Assembly: GCA_021785065.1 (NCBI GenBank)
Contig: JAJYGQ010000019.1
Coordinates: forward strand, 1 to 54,021
DNA from: a bacterium
GTDB lineage: Bacteria; Patescibacteriota; Minisyncoccia; Phycocordibacterales; JAKAEA01
Length of the DNA stretch: 54,021 nucleotides
Reading direction: 5' to 3'
A program made the position numbers and the translations under genes. Below are positions 31,945 through 40,800 of this stretch, piece after piece; within the stretch, counting starts at the first letter, position 1; the number at the start of each line of letters is the position of its first letter. The notes under the pieces were generated by a model. It saw only the letters and a list, made by a program, of their open reading frames with translations, ran no database searches and was not told the origin of the DNA.

Positions 31945-33042
31945 ATGGAAACACTTCTTATTGTGCTCATTGTTGTTATTGTCGTTGCGACGGGTAGTAT
32001 TTTGTATGTGTTGCGAAAAAATGGTCGGCGGGAAAGTGCGGTGGATGAAGCGCCCGACAGTTTCAAGCTGCTTTTTGAGCAAATTAACGATCTGGGTCGC
32101 CGCGTTGATTACAATGTGAACGAACTTCATAAAACGGTTGACGCAAAAATCGGCGAATCGTCGCGGATGATGCAGCAGTCGGTCACGACCCAGCTTTCCG
32201 AATCGCAAAAACTCATTCGCGAAATTACTCGTGAGCTTACCGAAGTTAAAGAAACGGGTAAACAGGTGGTTGGTTTTGCCGATCAGCTTCAAAACCTGCA
32301 GGATATTCTCAAAAATCCTAAACAGCGCGGCATTCTCGGCGAATATTATTTAGAAACGCTGCTTAAAAATGTGCTACCACCCGATAGTTACCAAATGCAG
32401 TATGCTTTTTCTGATGGCAATATTGTAGATGCGGCGGTGTTTGTGAAGGATAAAATTATTCCCGTCGATTCAAAATTTTCTTTGGAAAATTACAACCGGA
32501 TTGTGGAGGCACGCGATCCGGCCGAGCGTGAACGCCTCGAAAAATTATTCGTGAATGATTTAAAGAGTCGTATTGCAGAGACCAGTAAGTATATTCAACC
32601 AAAAGAGGGGACCATGGATTTTGCCTTTATGTTTATTCCTCACGAGGCAATTTATTACGATTTGCTCGTTAATACCATTGGCGCGCTTAAAGATGAGCCG
32701 GAAAACCTCATTCAGCGGGCGGCGGCAAAATACCACGTAATTATCGTTTCGCCCACTTCGTTTTTGGCCTATCTCCAAACGGTGCTGCAGGGTCTTCGCG
32801 AACTCCGCATTAAAGAGTCGTTTGAAAATGTGGTTAAAAATATCGGCGAGCTCAGCCGGCATCTCAAGAGCTATGAAGAATATCATGGAAAACTTGGCAC
32901 GGCGCTGGCCACTACTATTAATCACTACAATGCGACCGGTAAGGAGTTTAAAAAAATAGACAAGGATATTCTTCGAATTACGGGTACATCACTTGAAATA
33001 GACACGGTATCTTTGGAACGGCCGGATACGGAACATATATAA
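31945..33042 (+). CDS. rmuC: DNA recombination protein RmuC homologue
   Basis: A 365-residue protein with an N-terminal membrane helix (LLIVLIVVIVVATGSILYVL, about 4-23), a coiled coil (about 45-115) and a RmuC domain with PD-(D/E)XK-nuclease-like segments: NPKQRGILGEYYLETLLKNV, IVDAAVFVKDKIIPVDSKFS (the D...D-x-K core) and FMFIPHEAIYYDLL. RmuC limits inversions and recombination at inverted repeats in E. coli. The ATG at 31945 (METLLIV) is chosen; in-frame starts further upstream lie within the divergent yqeY gene. Confidence 0.9.
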   Translation: METLLIVLIVVIVVATGSILYVLRKNGRRESAVDEAPDSFKLLFEQINDLGRRVDYNVNELHKTVDAKIGESSRMMQQSVTTQLSESQKLIREITRELTEVKETGKQVVGFADQLQNLQDILKNPKQRGILGEYYLETLLKNVLPPDSYQMQYAFSDGNIVDAAVFVKDKIIPVDSKFSLENYNRIVEARDPAERERLEKLFVNDLKSRIAETSKYIQPKEGTMDFAFMFIPHEAIYYDLLVNTIGALKDEPENLIQRAAAKYHVIIVSPTSFLAYLQTVLQGLRELRIKESFENVVKNIGELSRHLKSYEEYHGKLGTALATTINHYNATGKEFKKIDKDILRITGTSLEIDTVSLERPDTEHI

Positions 33043-33062
33043 ACAGGTTATATTCGAACATA

Positions 33063-33090
33063 TTGCACTTTTTACGATATCTGGTAGAAT
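33063..33090 (+). promoter_or_regulatory. Promoter of rplU
   Basis: TTGCAC (33063-33068), a 16-nt spacer and TAGAAT (33085-33090). The start codon follows 9 nt after the -10, so the mRNA should be leaderless or nearly so. Confidence 0.6.
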
Positions 33091-33099
33091 GCCAAAACT

Positions 33100-33423
33100 A
33101 TGCAATTTGCCGTAATAGAGACAGGAGGTAAGCAATACAAAGTTTCCCCTGGCACTACTGTTAAAATTGAAAAACTAGCCGATAACGCCAAAGAAGGCGA
33201 CGCGATAGCCTTTGACAAAGTGCTTCTTGTTGCTGATGAAAAAAACACTAGTGTTGGCACACCGACAGTTACCGGTGCCAAGGTTACTGGCACGCTGTCT
33301 AAAATTGGCCGTCACCCTAAAGTTCTAGTTGTTAAATACAAGCAAAAAAGCCGCTATCTAAAACGCAATGGCCATCGTCAGCCGTATTTTGAGGTGAAGA
33401 TTGACGCTATTTCAGTAAAGTAG
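33100..33423 (+). CDS. rplU: Ribosomal protein bL21
   Basis: A 107-residue 50S subunit protein. MQFAVIETGGKQYKVSPGTT at the N-terminus and KYKQKSRYLKRNGHRQPYFEVKI at the C-terminus are diagnostic. In most bacteria rplU is followed by rpmA; here rpmA is about 5.5 kb away, on the opposite strand (38885-39160), so the usual pair has been split. Confidence 0.96.
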   Translation: MQFAVIETGGKQYKVSPGTTVKIEKLADNAKEGDAIAFDKVLLVADEKNTSVGTPTVTGAKVTGTLSKIGRHPKVLVVKYKQKSRYLKRNGHRQPYFEVKIDAISVK

Positions 33424-33446
33424 TTGGATTTCTCTCTAGTACTTTG

Positions 33447-34064
33447 TTAAGAGCGGTTTTGTAACGCAAATCGCAGCGTGTCGTCGTCTGAATATTCTAA
33501 TTCAGTACCTGTTGAAACGCCGCGGCCGAGGCGGGAGATTTTTATTGAGTCGCCTACCAGCGGCGCGAGTATTTGGGTAAGGTAATCGCCAGTATGATCG
33601 CCCTCAGGTGTTACGTTCATAGCTAAAATTATTTCTTGGAGGCCATTGGCGGCGCGTTCCCGAACAGTTTCAAGAAGTTCTTTTTGACGAATTCGCTCCT
33701 CAGGTTTTTCAGTCAAAATGGGTACACTCCCGCCAAGTACAAAATAGCGTCCTCGATAGGCCCCGCTTTTTTCTACGCTCTCTAAATCTACATCTCGAGA
33801 GACAATCATGAGTAGAGTTGCATCGCGGTGGGTGTCGCGATCGATATCACATAGTGATTCATGCCCCCTTGTTGATGCTTCAAAAAAACGATGACAGGCC
33901 GAGCATTCAAATACCGTGCTTCGCAGAGCGCCAATAAGTCGAGCGAGCTCGTCGTTATGGTGCTGCGAGCGAGTAAGTAAAAAATATACAAAACGGTGCG
34001 CTTGGCGCGGTCCGATGCCGGGAAATTTTTTAAAAATATCCGTGAGTTTTTCTAGTGTCGTCAT
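33447..34064 (-). CDS. recR: Recombination mediator RecR
   Basis: A 205-residue protein that, with RecO, loads RecA on gapped DNA. The helix-hairpin-helix KFPGIGPRQAHRFVYFLL is at the N-terminus. The zinc-finger region has CSAC then LCDID: three cysteines are kept but the usual fourth is Asp, and the loop between the pairs is longer than normal. The Toprim domain follows (LLMIVSRDVDLESVEKSGAYRG), then the C-terminal Walker-B-like DSIKISRLGRGVSTGTELEY. It starts directly after the dnaB stop codon (TAA-ATG), so the two are coupled. Confidence 0.93.
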   Translation of the reverse strand: MTTLEKLTDIFKKFPGIGPRQAHRFVYFLLTRSQHHNDELARLIGALRSTVFECSACHRFFEASTRGHESLCDIDRDTHRDATLLMIVSRDVDLESVEKSGAYRGRYFVLGGSVPILTEKPEERIRQKELLETVRERAANGLQEIILAMNVTPEGDHTGDYLTQILAPLVGDSIKISRLGRGVSTGTELEYSDDDTLRFALQNRS

Positions 34065-35456
34065 TTAAAAGTCGTCAGCGGCTGCTGGGGGAGTAAAAGA
34101 ATTGTCGAGGGTAACGAAGCTGGTTTTCTTATCATCGAAGTAGAGCTCGGCGCGACCCGTTGGACCATTGCGGTGTTTTTCGATGAGGATTTCGGCGATA
34201 TTGGGGCGGCCAGAATCCTGTTTTTGTTTGTCTTCGCGGTGAATAAACATGACGACGTCGGCGTCTTGTTCAATAGAACCAGAATCGCGCAAGTCAGAAA
34301 GACGCGGGCGACCGCCACGTTGCTCCACGGCGCGAGAGAGCTGCGATAGGGCAAGTACCGGTACTTCAAGTTCGCGCGCCAATTGTTTCAAGGAACGGGA
34401 AATTTCAGTGATTTGCTGCACTAAATTATCTTTTGCTCGAGAATTAGTGGGTTGCATAAGCTGCAAGTAATCAACAACCACAAGGCCAAGGCCCTTCTCT
34501 GATTTAAGACGGCGAGCGGTTGAACGCATCTTTAAAATTGTATTAGCTGGCTGATCATCAATAAAGATAGGGGCTTTTGATAAACGACTCATACCTTCTT
34601 GCAGTGCTCCGAAGTCAGCTTCAACGAAACCGTGTCCGGTGCGTAGTTTCCAGGAGTCGACGCGGGATTCGGCGGCGAGCATCCTGTCGACGAGTTGCTG
34701 CGAGCTCATTTCAAGCGAAAAAATACCGACTGGAATGTTGTGGGTAATGGCAGCGTGGCGCACGATATCAAGGGCAAGTGATGTTTTACCGACGGAAGGG
34801 CGAGCGGCTAAAATAACCAGGTCGGACTTTTGTAAACCAGAAAGTTTACTATCGAGATCTTTGAAACCAGTTGGTACGCCGCGGAGCTCGTCGCGCGATT
34901 GGTGGAGATGATCAAAACGTTCCCAGGCCGCACCGAGTTCATCGCCGAGCATGATAAAGCGGTGAGCGGTTGGCGCATTGGTTACTTCAAAAACTCGTTT
35001 TTCAGCGGCATCAAGAAGCTCTTCAAGGTCATCAGACTCACTATAGCCAAGGCGATTGATGTCTTCGCCGCACTCAATCAGGTTGCGCATAACATATTTT
35101 TTTTCAACAATCTCCGCATAATGTTTAATGTTGGCAGCAGAAGGGGCGGTATTGACGAGCTCGGTGAGATAGCTGGCGCCACCGACGTGGTCAAGCTCGC
35201 CGCGTTCACGCAGGCGGTTAGAAAGGGAAAGAAGATCAATAGGCGTGGAAGTGCTAAAGAGCTCAAGCATTGTTCTGAAAATGATGCGGTGGCGCTCAGC
35301 ATAAAATGAATCAGATTTAACCTGATCACTAATTTCATACAGAGCATCTGGTCGGAGCATAATCGCACCGAGAAGAGCCATTTCTGCTTCAATGTTTTGG
35401 GGTGGTACACGTACGTAGGGCGATTTTTGTCCAGTTTTAGTAGATTTAGATTCCAT
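34065..35456 (-). CDS. dnaB: Replicative DNA helicase DnaB
   Basis: A 463-residue hexameric 5'-3' helicase of the replication fork. The N-terminal domain (PPQNIEAEMALLGAIMLRPD) and the RecA-like C-terminal domain are both complete. The Walker A motif is AARPSVGKTSLAL, Walker B is LGLVVVDYLQLM, with LALSQLSRAVEQRGGRPRLSDLRDSGSIEQDADVV after it and the arginine finger in EKHRNGPTG. I place the start at 35456 (MESKSTKTG) because a TAAAAT lies 8 nt upstream; an ATG at 35474 is the alternative. No intein is present. Confidence 0.95.
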   Translation of the reverse strand: MESKSTKTGQKSPYVRVPPQNIEAEMALLGAIMLRPDALYEISDQVKSDSFYAERHRIIFRTMLELFSTSTPIDLLSLSNRLRERGELDHVGGASYLTELVNTAPSAANIKHYAEIVEKKYVMRNLIECGEDINRLGYSESDDLEELLDAAEKRVFEVTNAPTAHRFIMLGDELGAAWERFDHLHQSRDELRGVPTGFKDLDSKLSGLQKSDLVILAARPSVGKTSLALDIVRHAAITHNIPVGIFSLEMSSQQLVDRMLAAESRVDSWKLRTGHGFVEADFGALQEGMSRLSKAPIFIDDQPANTILKMRSTARRLKSEKGLGLVVVDYLQLMQPTNSRAKDNLVQQITEISRSLKQLARELEVPVLALSQLSRAVEQRGGRPRLSDLRDSGSIEQDADVVMFIHREDKQKQDSGRPNIAEILIEKHRNGPTGRAELYFDDKKTSFVTLDNSFTPPAAADDF

Positions 35457-35464
35457 TGAGAAAC

Positions 35465-35470
35465 ATTTTA
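35465..35470 (-). promoter_or_regulatory. -10 box of dnaB (probable leaderless start)
   Basis: On the minus strand TAAAAT ends 8 nt before the ATG at 35456. It favours that start over the ATG at 35474, which would lie upstream of the predicted transcript. Confidence 0.4.
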
Positions 35471-35586
35471 TCATTTCTTGAGAACGAGCAATATCGACAA
35501 AGTGTCAAAAATTGTGTATAGGGTGTGGATTATCCACTCCACTCTTGCAGATCTTAGGCCAGACGGCCAAAATAGAGAAGAATATA

Positions 35587-36948
35587 TTAAAATTTTTCTA
35601 CCACTGGCCCATGGGGCGTATCTCGGACCGTAAAGCCGAGATCGTTGATTTTTTGGCGGAGTATGTCGGCGTCGTTCCAGCGTTTTTCGTCGCGAGCTCG
35701 CTGGCGTTCGGTAGCAAGCTGTTGCACCTCTTTTGGTACAACAGTACTCGATTTCGTAGCTAATTTTAACCCGAGAATTTTGTCGAATTTTAAGATCGTT
35801 GCTTTTTTAATGCCGCTTGAGAGGTTTTGATCACTTACTAGCTTCCAGGTAATAGCAAGTGCTTGGGGGGTATTAATATCATCATAGACAGCCTCTTGAA
35901 ATTTTTGTTCGTATGTAGCGTCGGTGTGCGCGTCAGCTTGGTCCCATTCCTGTAAAAAACCTTGTAGCCGCCGATATGCCGCCGCCGCCGCTTCAAGCGC
36001 TTCCCAGCTAAATGTCATCGGTGTGCGATAGTGGCCGCCTAAAAGCCAATAGCGATAGACGATGGGGTCAAAACCACGCTCGACAATACTTTGGAGGGTG
36101 ATGCCTGTGCCCTCTGATTTTGCCATTTTGCCGCTTGCAACATTCACGAATGCATTGTGGAGCCAGTAAGTAACGAACGGATGCCCGTGAGCGCATTCCG
36201 ACTGGGCGATTTCATTGTTGTGGTGAATAGGGGCGAGGTCGGCGCCGCCGGTGTGAATATCAAAGTGTTCGCCGAGGTACCGTTCACTCATCGCCGAGCA
36301 TTCTATGTGCCAGCCAGGGAATCCTTTACCCCAAGGGCTTTGGTAGCCAAGGGTGGGGTTAAATTTCCATAAAGCAAAATCTTTCAAGTTTTTCTTTTCG
36401 CTGTTAACGCCAATGCGCGATGTGTCGCCGCCCGCGCCCCCTAGTTTGCCGTAGTGAGGGTCTTTTGCTGTATTAAAATAAATACCGTCGGACGTTTGAT
36501 AGGTAAACCCTTTCTGCTCTAACTTTTTCACTAATTGGATGTCTTCGGCGATATGGTCGCTGGCGCGCGGCATTTCGTGGGGTAGTAAAATATTGAGAGC
36601 CGCGAGATCCTCTTTAAACTTTTCAGCATAGAAACTACCGAGCTCGAGCATGGCCTCAAGGGTGATTGGTTTGCCATCTCGCCGCAAGCCGCGAGTCATC
36701 TTGTCCTCGCCGTCATCGCTGTCGCTTGCCAGGTGGCCAATATCAGTCAAATTCATCACTTGCCGCACTGTGTAATCGTGGTAGGCAAAAACACGCCGAA
36801 TCAAATCGGAAAGTAAAAACGATCGGAGATTACCGATGTGTACATAGTCGTAGACGGTTGGACCACACGAATAAATTCCAACGTGGCCAGCAGTAATTGG
36901 CACAAACTCTTCCTTCTTTTTTGTGAGTGAATTGGTGAGGTATATCAT
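35587..36948 (-). CDS. cysS: Cysteinyl-tRNA synthetase
   Basis: A 453-residue class I synthetase. HIGH appears as VHIGNLRSFLLSD and KMSKS as KMAKSEGTGITLQ. The zinc ligands are in IYSCGPTVYDY, WHIECSAMSERYLG and IHHNNEIAQSE, which bind the substrate thiolate directly. A full C-terminal helical domain follows and ends PHGPVVEKF. I chose the ATG at 36948 (MIYLTNSL); an upstream in-frame ATG at 36972 would add eight residues unlike the family. It lies 130 nt beyond the dnaB start and in the same direction. Confidence 0.96.
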   Translation of the reverse strand: MIYLTNSLTKKKEEFVPITAGHVGIYSCGPTVYDYVHIGNLRSFLLSDLIRRVFAYHDYTVRQVMNLTDIGHLASDSDDGEDKMTRGLRRDGKPITLEAMLELGSFYAEKFKEDLAALNILLPHEMPRASDHIAEDIQLVKKLEQKGFTYQTSDGIYFNTAKDPHYGKLGGAGGDTSRIGVNSEKKNLKDFALWKFNPTLGYQSPWGKGFPGWHIECSAMSERYLGEHFDIHTGGADLAPIHHNNEIAQSECAHGHPFVTYWLHNAFVNVASGKMAKSEGTGITLQSIVERGFDPIVYRYWLLGGHYRTPMTFSWEALEAAAAAYRRLQGFLQEWDQADAHTDATYEQKFQEAVYDDINTPQALAITWKLVSDQNLSSGIKKATILKFDKILGLKLATKSSTVVPKEVQQLATERQRARDEKRWNDADILRQKINDLGFTVRDTPHGPVVEKF

Positions 36949-36998
36949 TGCATTATTGTTGTATCCATCCAATATAGCAAAATTTCATACATTATTCA

Positions 36999-37027
36999 TT
37001 GACCGACCGCGTTGTTTTTGAGATACT
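36999..37027 (+). promoter_or_regulatory. Promoter of the S41 protease gene
   Basis: TTGACC (36999-37004), 17 nt, then GATACT (37022-37027). The ATG at 37037 follows 9 nt after the -10. Confidence 0.5.
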
Positions 37028-37036
37028 GACGCCTAT

Positions 37037-38323
37037 ATGCGTTTCAATTGGAATTTTTTTAAAAGTAAAATAGGAACTTCAACAAATATTATTATTGGCG
37101 TGGTGATTGTTGGTATCGCATTTATTATTGGTATGTATGTTGGGGGAAATAATGCGAATGGTTTTGTTTCGTCATTACCGCCATCGTTTGTTAATAATGC
37201 GAGCGTCGGGCAGCCCGCATCTGTTGATTTTGCTCCGTTTTGGCAGGCTTGGCATATTTTGCAAGATACTTATGTTCCGGCTGGTGGCCTTGCTAGTACT
37301 ACCAATCAAGATAGAGTTTGGGGCGCCATTAAAGGTTTAGCTGATAGTTATGGCGATCCCTACACCACCTTTTTCCCGCCTAAGGAAGAAAAAAGTTTTC
37401 AGACTGAAATTACAGGAAACTTTGGCGGTATTGGTATGGAAGTAGGAGAAAAGAATGGAACGATTATTGTCATTGCTCCGCTCAAGGGGTCGCCGGCCGC
37501 GGCGGCTGGTATTGTTGCGGGTGATGCAATTTTGAAAATTAATGCGAGCTCAACCGCATCGATGACCATTGATCAGGCTGTTAATCTTATTCGTGGTCCT
37601 GTGGGGACAACGGTGCATCTTACGATTATCGGGCCCACCGATCGCGAACCTAAAACAATCGCAATAACTCGTCAAACCATTAGCATTCCTGAAATTAATA
37701 CTCAAAAATTACCCAACGGTATTTTTGACATTCAGCTTTATACTTTTACCACCGATTCCGCAACGCTCTTCCGCAACGCTCTTATAAAATTTGTTCAATC
37801 GGGCGACCAAAAACTTATTCTCGATTTGCGCGGTAATCCTGGCGGCTATCTTGATGCCGCAGTAGATATGGCCAGCTTCTTCTTACCGAGTAACGATATA
37901 GTTGTTCGGGAAGATGGGGGAAATGGCAATAATCACATTTACTACAGTAAGGGATATGATGTGTTTAATCCTCAGAAGGATCCCAACTTTAAAATGGCAA
38001 TTCTGGTAGATGGCGGCTCAGCGTCGGCGGCGGAAATCCTTTCATCGGCGCTGCAAGAAAATGGTGTTGCCAAGCTTGTGGGCACACAGACGTTCGGTAA
38101 GGGTTCAGTACAAGAGCTTATCCCGTTAACGAGTGCTACAGCTCTTAAAATTACCGTAGCTCGCTGGTTGACACCCAATAATAGCTGGATTTCCGGCGTT
38201 GGTATTACACCTAATTATATCGTGCCACTAACTGCGAAAAATACAGCCGGCGGTGTCGATCCACAATTACAGGCCGCCGAAAATATCTTGTTGGGTAAGG
38301 CGGCTACTTCAACGACTCCGTAG
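37037..38323 (+). CDS. C-terminal processing protease (S41 family, CtpA-like)
   Basis: A 428-residue membrane-anchored serine protease acting outside the cytoplasm. It has a signal anchor (about 18-38), a PDZ domain (about 120-210, GGIGMEVGEKNGTIIVIAPL) and a catalytic domain with the Ser-Lys dyad: DGGSASAAEILSSAL (Ser330, or 328, as nucleophile) and TFGKGSVQE (Lys355). The family trims or degrades secreted and wall-associated proteins. A TSxxP-type tail is at the C-terminus. It has its own promoter and precedes rplI. Confidence 0.93.
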   Translation: MRFNWNFFKSKIGTSTNIIIGVVIVGIAFIIGMYVGGNNANGFVSSLPPSFVNNASVGQPASVDFAPFWQAWHILQDTYVPAGGLASTTNQDRVWGAIKGLADSYGDPYTTFFPPKEEKSFQTEITGNFGGIGMEVGEKNGTIIVIAPLKGSPAAAAGIVAGDAILKINASSTASMTIDQAVNLIRGPVGTTVHLTIIGPTDREPKTIAITRQTISIPEINTQKLPNGIFDIQLYTFTTDSATLFRNALIKFVQSGDQKLILDLRGNPGGYLDAAVDMASFFLPSNDIVVREDGGNGNNHIYYSKGYDVFNPQKDPNFKMAILVDGGSASAAEILSSALQENGVAKLVGTQTFGKGSVQELIPLTSATALKITVARWLTPNNSWISGVGITPNYIVPLTAKNTAGGVDPQLQAAENILLGKAATSTTP

Positions 38324-38384
38324 TAGCTAGACAAAATCCCTTAATTAGTATAGTATCTTCCGACGTTCCGTAATCTTTTAATTT

Positions 38385-38828
38385 ATGAAAATCATTTTAC
38401 TTAAAGACGTTGCTAATGTTGGTCAGCGGTTTGATGTTAAGAATGTAGCTGATGGTTTTGCCTTGAATTTTTTAATTCCTCAAAAGGCAGCTGAAGTCGC
38501 TACTGAAGCCGCGCTCAAGAAAGTTGCTACCCTTAAAGCGGCGGCAGAAGCCGAGCGAAAAGTGCAGCACGAACTCCTCGCTAAGAATCTCAAGGAGCTT
38601 AATGGTATAACAGTTACTATATCTGCGGAAGCTAATGAACAAGGCCACCTATTCAAAGGCCTTCATCAGAAAGAAATCGTTACTGCTATTGCTGAGCAAA
38701 CAAAGCTCGCTGTGCCATTCGAATCTTTACAACTAGAAAAACCTATTAAAGAGGTAGGTGACCATAAAGTCATTGTTGTCGTCGGAGATAAAAAAGCAAC
38801 AATTACTGTCGCAATTAGCGCTAAATAA
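38385..38828 (+). CDS. rplI: Ribosomal protein bL9
   Basis: A 147-residue 50S protein. The N-terminal domain (MKIILLKDVANVGQRFDVKN then VADGFALNFLIPQKAAEVAT), the long connecting helix and the C-terminal domain ending in HKVIVVVGDKKATITVAI are complete. It ends in a bidirectional terminator shared with the convergent rpmA. Confidence 0.95.
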   Translation: MKIILLKDVANVGQRFDVKNVADGFALNFLIPQKAAEVATEAALKKVATLKAAAEAERKVQHELLAKNLKELNGITVTISAEANEQGHLFKGLHQKEIVTAIAEQTKLAVPFESLQLEKPIKEVGDHKVIVVVGDKKATITVAISAK

Positions 38829-38835
38829 TAACTAT

Positions 38836-38886
38836 AAAAAAAGTCTCAGGAGAGTATCATAGCGACCTCTTCACGAGACCTTTTTT
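38836..38886. terminator. Bidirectional terminator between rplI and rpmA
   Basis: AAAAAAGTCTC on the left pairs with GAGAC-c-TTTTTT on the right; an imperfect inner stem extends it. Stretches of A and T on both sides allow it to serve the rightward rplI and the leftward rpmA. Confidence 0.75.
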
Positions 38887-39160
38887 ATTTGAGAACGCTA
38901 ACAATTTTCTTAGTAATTTTTGCGCCGTTAAAACGCTGAACACGCTTATTACCAAATTTTACAGTACCATCGATAAGAGCAAAGAGGGAATAATCTTTTG
39001 CGGTGCCTACATTTTTACCAGCGCGATACACGGTGCCGCGTTGTCGCACAATAACGTTACCTGTTTTTATTTTTTGGCCATCGGTAACCTTAACCCCTAA
39101 ATATTGCGGGCCTGAATCACTAAGGTTTCTCGCTGTACCGCCAGCTTTTTTATGCGCCAT
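38885..39160 (-). CDS. rpmA: Ribosomal protein bL27
   Basis: A 91-residue 50S protein whose N-terminal tail reaches the peptidyl-transferase centre. [20 protein letters not shown] then [23 protein letters not shown] is diagnostic. The usual N-terminal cleavable extension of Firmicutes is absent: the protein begins directly with MAHKK. It is convergent with rplI and away from its common partner rplU. Confidence 0.95.
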   Translation of the reverse strand: MAHKKAGGTARNLSDSGPQYLGVKVTDGQKIKTGNVIVRQRGTVYRAGKNVGTAKDYSLFALIDGTVKFGNKRVQRFNGAKITKKIVSVLK

Positions 39161-39241
39161 AGTTTGTTGTGTTTAAAATTTAGAATTCTTTAATGAGAAT
39201 TTTATCTCTTTTCGGCCATACTTGTTGCACGGCGAAGTGCA

Positions 39242-39592
39242 ATGACTATACTAAAAACATCGAGAAAAAGCAAGATATCCAATAAAACCCCTCTGTATAC
39301 AGTTATCTTGCTTTTTGTACTAATCGGTGAGTGCTTTATAGTGCATCAACTAGCCAAAAATCAGCCACCTGTTACTATAGATACTACTCGGGAAAAAGCG
39401 GCTCCCGTACAGTTTACCGATGCCTCGCTCAAGTTGTTTATTGCTTCGCGACGAGGAAAAACATACTATTACCCCTGGTGTAGTGGTGGTATGAATATTT
39501 CCGAAGCCAATAGGATTTGGTTTCTAAGTCAAGCGGTTGCTCAAGATGCTGGCTACGTATCATCAAAGTCTTGTAAAGATTTATTACCATGA
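39242..39592 (+). CDS. Membrane-anchored protein with an Ada-like Cys domain
   Basis: A 116-residue protein with a basic N-terminus, a membrane helix (about 18-37, LYTVILLFVLIGECFIV) and a C-terminal domain reading FIASRRGKTYYYPWC, then IWFLSQAVAQDAGYVSSKSC. This matches the compact fold related to the N-terminal zinc-binding domain of Ada seen in many CPR surface proteins, but only two of the four Ada cysteines are kept. Its stop overlaps the next gene by 4 nt (ATGA), so it is co-translated with the DHH phosphoesterase. An inverted repeat TTGCAC-ggcgaa-GTGCAA (39225-39242) touches the start codon. Confidence 0.7.
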   Translation: MTILKTSRKSKISNKTPLYTVILLFVLIGECFIVHQLAKNQPPVTIDTTREKAAPVQFTDASLKLFIASRRGKTYYYPWCSGGMNISEANRIWFLSQAVAQDAGYVSSKSCKDLLP

Positions 39593-40626
39593 ATGCAACT
39601 TCTTCTCAGATTTGGGATCGTATCGCTACGGCACAGCGAATTCTTTTACATTGCCATCCTAATACTGATGGTGACAGCGTTGGTGGCGTGTTAGCCACGG
39701 CTCAAGTGCTCACTAACCTTGGTAAAAACGTTACCGTTATTGCTGGTGATAATGAACCATTACCCCACTACCTATCGTTTTTACCCGGCTATGCCACTAT
39801 TCTCTCAAAAGATTTTTTTCAGATTGATCTTGCTAGTTTCGATTTGTTTCTGATTTTAGATGCGGCGGCACCATCTCAAATCTCGCGAAAGGCGCCCATT
39901 TTGTTTCCCTTGGCTATTCCTAGTGTGGTTATTGATCATCACGTATCCAATACTTCGTTTGGCGACGAAAATTTAATAGATACTGAGTCTCCAGCGACGT
40001 GCCAGATTCTCTACGGGCTTTTTAAGGAGTGGGGGATAGATATTACTCACGATATTGCTCTTTGTCTTTTTATTGGCATATATACCGATACTGGTGGATT
40101 CAAGTATGCCCTCACAACAGAAAAAACGTTTCGAATAGCCGCCGATTTAACGAGTAAAGTGCCGGAATTTACCGATTACCTGTTTACTTTAATAAATACA
40201 ACATCGCCAACCCGAATTGCCTTTATGAAGATTGCCTATGCTAATGCGAGGGTTTGGTACCGTTCAGTGGCTATTAGCTCTATTTCGTATAAAGAAATTG
40301 TCGAAAATAAGATAGATCATGACGGTTTAGATACCAGTGGCTTTGCGGGTATTTTAAAAACAGTTACGGGGTGGGATATTGGTATTATGTGTACTGAAGA
40401 AAAAGAGGGGGAGACGAAGGTGAGCTTTAGAACTCGTGATGTAAAGCGTTATGATGTGGCAAAATTGGCTGGCGTGCTCGGCGGCGGCGGCCATCCGGCC
40501 GCCGCCGCAACCTACATAAAAGCCCCCTTAGACGAAACGCTTAGGCAAATTTACGAAATATTACCCAAAATCTATCCAGAACTCGTTTCCGCCGCCGCCC
40601 CAATTTTCGAAAAACAACACATTTGA
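39589..40626 (+). CDS. DHH-family phosphoesterase (NrnA-like)
   Basis: A 345-residue phosphoesterase with both DHH and DHHA1 domains. The metal-binding motifs are CHPNTDGDSVGGVL (near 23-36), LILDAA (D near 86), VIDHHVSN (the DHH signature, near 114) and YTDTGGF. The C-terminal DHHA1 has GGGGHPAAAA. NrnA-type enzymes degrade nano-RNA and dephosphorylate pAp; related GdpP/DhhP proteins cleave c-di-AMP. With no N-terminal sensor domain it is closest to NrnA/DhhP, but which substrate it uses cannot be told. Confidence 0.9.
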   Translation: MNATSSQIWDRIATAQRILLHCHPNTDGDSVGGVLATAQVLTNLGKNVTVIAGDNEPLPHYLSFLPGYATILSKDFFQIDLASFDLFLILDAAAPSQISRKAPILFPLAIPSVVIDHHVSNTSFGDENLIDTESPATCQILYGLFKEWGIDITHDIALCLFIGIYTDTGGFKYALTTEKTFRIAADLTSKVPEFTDYLFTLINTTSPTRIAFMKIAYANARVWYRSVAISSISYKEIVENKIDHDGLDTSGFAGILKTVTGWDIGIMCTEEKEGETKVSFRTRDVKRYDVAKLAGVLGGGGHPAAAATYIKAPLDETLRQIYEILPKIYPELVSAAAPIFEKQHI

Positions 40627-40724
40627 AAAAAAGTCAATAATCTAGCATAACCATTTTCGCTAAATAAGGACTATACAAAGCCATATTTTTACTATTGCCA
40701 CATCAAAAAATCTATTGCCTTCTA

Positions 40725-40753
40725 TTGACATCGGCAAACAAGCTTGTTATAAT
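40725..40753 (+). promoter_or_regulatory. Perfect consensus promoter of the transglycosylase-like gene
   Basis: TTGACA (40725-40730), exactly 17 nt, then TATAAT (40748-40753). This is the ideal vegetative promoter, and the predicted start near 40760 lies directly before a terminator-like hairpin. Confidence 0.85.
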
Positions 40754-40762
40754 AGAGCCATT

Positions 40763-40788
40763 CAGAGCGCGGCTCTGATTTTTATTTT
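40763..40788 (+). terminator. Promoter-proximal terminator-like hairpin (attenuator candidate)
   Basis: CAGAGC-GCG-GCTCTG (40763-40777) is followed by ATTTTTATTTT. It looks like an intrinsic terminator but begins only a few bases after the predicted transcript start, so most transcripts might end within ~30 nt unless the hairpin is bypassed. Alternatively it is a 5' protective stem. Confidence 0.55.
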
Positions 40789-40800
40789 CTGTAAAGAAGC

